NCBI GenBank assembly: GCA_021802795.1
Contig: JAJZRH010000005.1
Span: 1 to 13,463, forward strand
Length of the DNA: 13,463 nt
Source of the DNA: a bacterium
GTDB taxonomy: Bacteria; Patescibacteriota; Minisyncoccia; Phycocordibacterales; Phycocordibacteraceae
Direction: 5' to 3'
Of this stretch, positions 13,088 to 13,463 are shown in pieces (the stretch's first letter is position 1; each line of letters opens with the position of its first letter). The notes beneath the pieces are model-generated. The model was not told the DNA's origin, ran no database searches, and saw only the letters and a list, made by a program, of their open reading frames with translations. Both the position numbers and the translations under genes were made by a program.

Positions 13088-13105
13088 CAGGTTTGTACAC
13101 ACCTG
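13088..13105. repeat. Near-perfect 18-bp palindrome between yraN and tRNA-Arg
   Basis: CAGGT (13088-13092) and ACCTG (13101-13105) flank the palindrome TGTACA (13094-13099), with one mismatched pair (13093 and 13100). The symmetry and length fit a dimeric regulator site. Two 9-mers resembling DnaA boxes lie just left of it (13072-13080 and 13081-13089). The regulator is unknown. Confidence 0.45.
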
Positions 13106-13156
13106 CAAAGTCGTTTCGAAATCACGGTTTTTCCTGGTTTTTTGTTAAATGTGACG

Positions 13157-13162
13157 TACTAT
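13157..13162 (+). promoter_or_regulatory. Candidate -10 for tRNA-Arg
   Basis: TACTAT (4 of 6 to TATAAT) ends 12 nt before the tRNA 5' base. No clear -35 is seen at 16-18 nt, so this is weak. Confidence 0.35.
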
Positions 13163-13174
13163 GCACAAGGAGAT

Positions 13175-13246
13175 GCCTCGGTGGTGAAATGGATATCATC
13201 GCTGCCTTCGAAGCAGTTCTTCCAGGTTCGAATCCTGGCCGAGGCA
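13175..13246 (+). tRNA. tRNA-Arg (anticodon TCG)
   Basis: The cloverleaf has 72 nt ending in A73. The acceptor pairs GCCTCGG with CCGAGGC. The anticodon stem CTGC/GCAG (plus a G-T pair) encloses CTTCGAA, giving anticodon TCG (arginine, CGA). The T arm is CCAGG-TTCGAAT-CCTGG. CCA is not encoded (CTA follows). It precedes tRNA-Gly(GCC) by 40 nt. Confidence 0.95.
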
Positions 13247-13268
13247 CTAGAAATAGAAACGGGCGCTG

Positions 13269-13277
13269 TGGTATTAT
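13269..13277 (+). promoter_or_regulatory. Extended -10 promoter of tRNA-Gly(GCC)
   Basis: TGG followed by TATTAT (13272-13277, 5 of 6) ends 9 nt before the mature tRNA 5' base. The motif closely matches the TGG-TATTCT before tRNA-Gly(TCC). No -35 is evident; extended -10 promoters often lack one. Confidence 0.5.
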
Positions 13278-13286
13278 GTCGCGCAG

Positions 13287-13357
13287 GCGGGTATGGTTCA
13301 ATGGTAGAACATCTGGTTGCCAATCAGATGATGGGAGTTCGATTCTCCCTACCCGCA
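13287..13357 (+). tRNA. tRNA-Gly (anticodon GCC)
   Basis: The cloverleaf has 71 nt ending in A73. The acceptor pairs GCGGGTA with TACCCGC. The anticodon arm is TCTGG-TTGCCAA-TCAGA with anticodon GCC (glycine, GGC). The T arm is GGGAG-TTCGATT-CTCCC with a normal T-loop. CCG rather than CCA follows A73, so CCA must be added. Its last 7 acceptor bases, A73 and the next 11 bases recur at 13439-13457. Confidence 0.95.
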
Positions 13358-13368
13358 CCGAGAGAGGC
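13350..13368 (+). repeat. Direct repeat, left copy (3' end of tRNA-Gly)
   Basis: The 19-base sequence TACCCGCACCGAGAGAGGC covers the 3' acceptor strand of tRNA-Gly(GCC) and 11 bases beyond the discriminator. An identical copy lies 89 bp downstream. Confidence 0.8.
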
Positions 13369-13369
13369 C

Positions 13370-13405
13370 AAAGGAAAAACACGAGCAAGCTCGTGTTTTT
13401 CCTTT
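13370..13405. terminator. Long-stem terminator after the tRNA-Arg/tRNA-Gly pair
   Basis: Positions 13370-13385 pair perfectly with 13390-13405 (16 bp) around CAAG. The lower stem has five A paired with five T, so TTTTT falls within the 3' arm after the GC-rich upper stem CACGAG/CTCGTG. This is a classical intrinsic terminator shape and works on both strands. Confidence 0.85.
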
Positions 13406-13423
13406 GCGCCGAACGAGGTACGA

Positions 13424-13441
13424 GTATGGGCATTTCCATAC
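13424..13441. repeat. Inverted repeat fused to the second repeat copy
   Basis: GTATGG (13424-13429) can pair with CCATAC (13436-13441). The same GTATGG occurs at the 5' end of tRNA-Gly(GCC) at 13291-13296, and CCATAC runs into the duplicated tRNA 3' end. It may be the remains of a collapsed tRNA copy. Confidence 0.3.
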
Positions 13442-13457
13442 CCGCACCGAGAGAGGC
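13439..13457 (+). repeat. Direct repeat, right copy (tRNA-Gly 3' end duplicated)
   Basis: This is identical over 19 bases to 13350-13368, but no tRNA precedes it. The flanks resemble each other weakly (TTCTCCC versus TTTCCA on the left, CAAAGG versus AGAAAG on the right). It may be an attachment-site-like duplication, a tRNA remnant or a recurring intergenic unit; the window ends 6 bases later. Confidence 0.7.
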
Positions 13458-13463
13458 AGAAAG

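Noticed and set aside
13122..13439. Minus-strand open frame of 105 codons with segments such as VGRIELPSSDWQPDVLPLN and PGFEPGRTAS
   Set aside because: These strings are the well-known spurious translations of tRNA genes in antisense. The region holds tRNA-Arg, tRNA-Gly and a terminator.
1..13463. CRISPR array, insertion sequence or phage module
   Set aside because: No regularly spaced repeats, transposase, integrase or phage structural gene was found on either strand.

Overview
The window looks like part of a compact bacterial chromosome from the Patescibacteria (Candidate Phyla Radiation), most likely a GC-rich member of the Parcubacteria. This is an inference from gene content and style: a type IV pilus ATPase and platform protein; NusA with a long acidic His-containing insert; short intergenic spaces; few Shine-Dalgarno sequences; and several small proteins of unknown family. 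TGA is used as a stop (yraN, the pirin gene, the protein at 2440-2862), so this is not one of the CPR lineages that read UGA as glycine. I see no transposon, phage gene or CRISPR array, and no stretch of more than 300 bases lacks a gene.

Layout from left to right. Minus strand 2283-1: pilB followed two bases later by pilC, which runs off the left end. Plus strand: an unrecognised 140-residue protein (2440-2862) with its own terminator; nusA behind a good promoter; then ppa (inorganic pyrophosphatase), a small single-pass membrane protein and clpP, ending in a strong bidirectional hairpin. A minus-strand membrane and alpha-helical protein (6898-5909) converges on clpP and is divergent from rny (RNase Y, plus). 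Next come an HU-type DNA-binding protein (plus) and a 17-bp-stem bidirectional terminator shared with a small minus-strand helical protein. Upstream of that is rarA, itself placed directly behind tRNA-Gly(TCC). On the plus strand a membrane-anchored trypsin-like protease follows; its 3' end overlaps the 3' end of a pirin-family gene. The pirin gene starts 5 nt after tRNA-Pro(TGG), which lies downstream of yraN. The right end carries tRNA-Arg(TCG), tRNA-Gly(GCC), a long terminator hairpin and a second copy of the 3' end of tRNA-Gly.

Several genes act in RNA synthesis and turnover (nusA, rny, four tRNAs), genome maintenance (HU, rarA, yraN), proteolysis and surface biology (clpP, secreted protease, pilB/pilC), and pyrophosphate removal (ppa). 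Gene function is mostly housekeeping.

The most unusual signal is in the 5' ends. Four protein genes (pilB, ppa, clpP and the gene at 9354) have a -10-like hexamer ending 8 or 9 nt before the start codon, which predicts leaderless or nearly leaderless mRNAs. Two tRNA-Gly genes have the same arrangement relative to their mature 5' ends. Two other protein genes (rarA and the pirin gene) sit so close behind a tRNA that tRNA 3' processing would create their mRNA 5' ends. The second point of interest is the 19-bp duplication of the tRNA-Gly(GCC) 3' end at the right edge, which resembles an attachment-site duplication or a collapsed tRNA copy.
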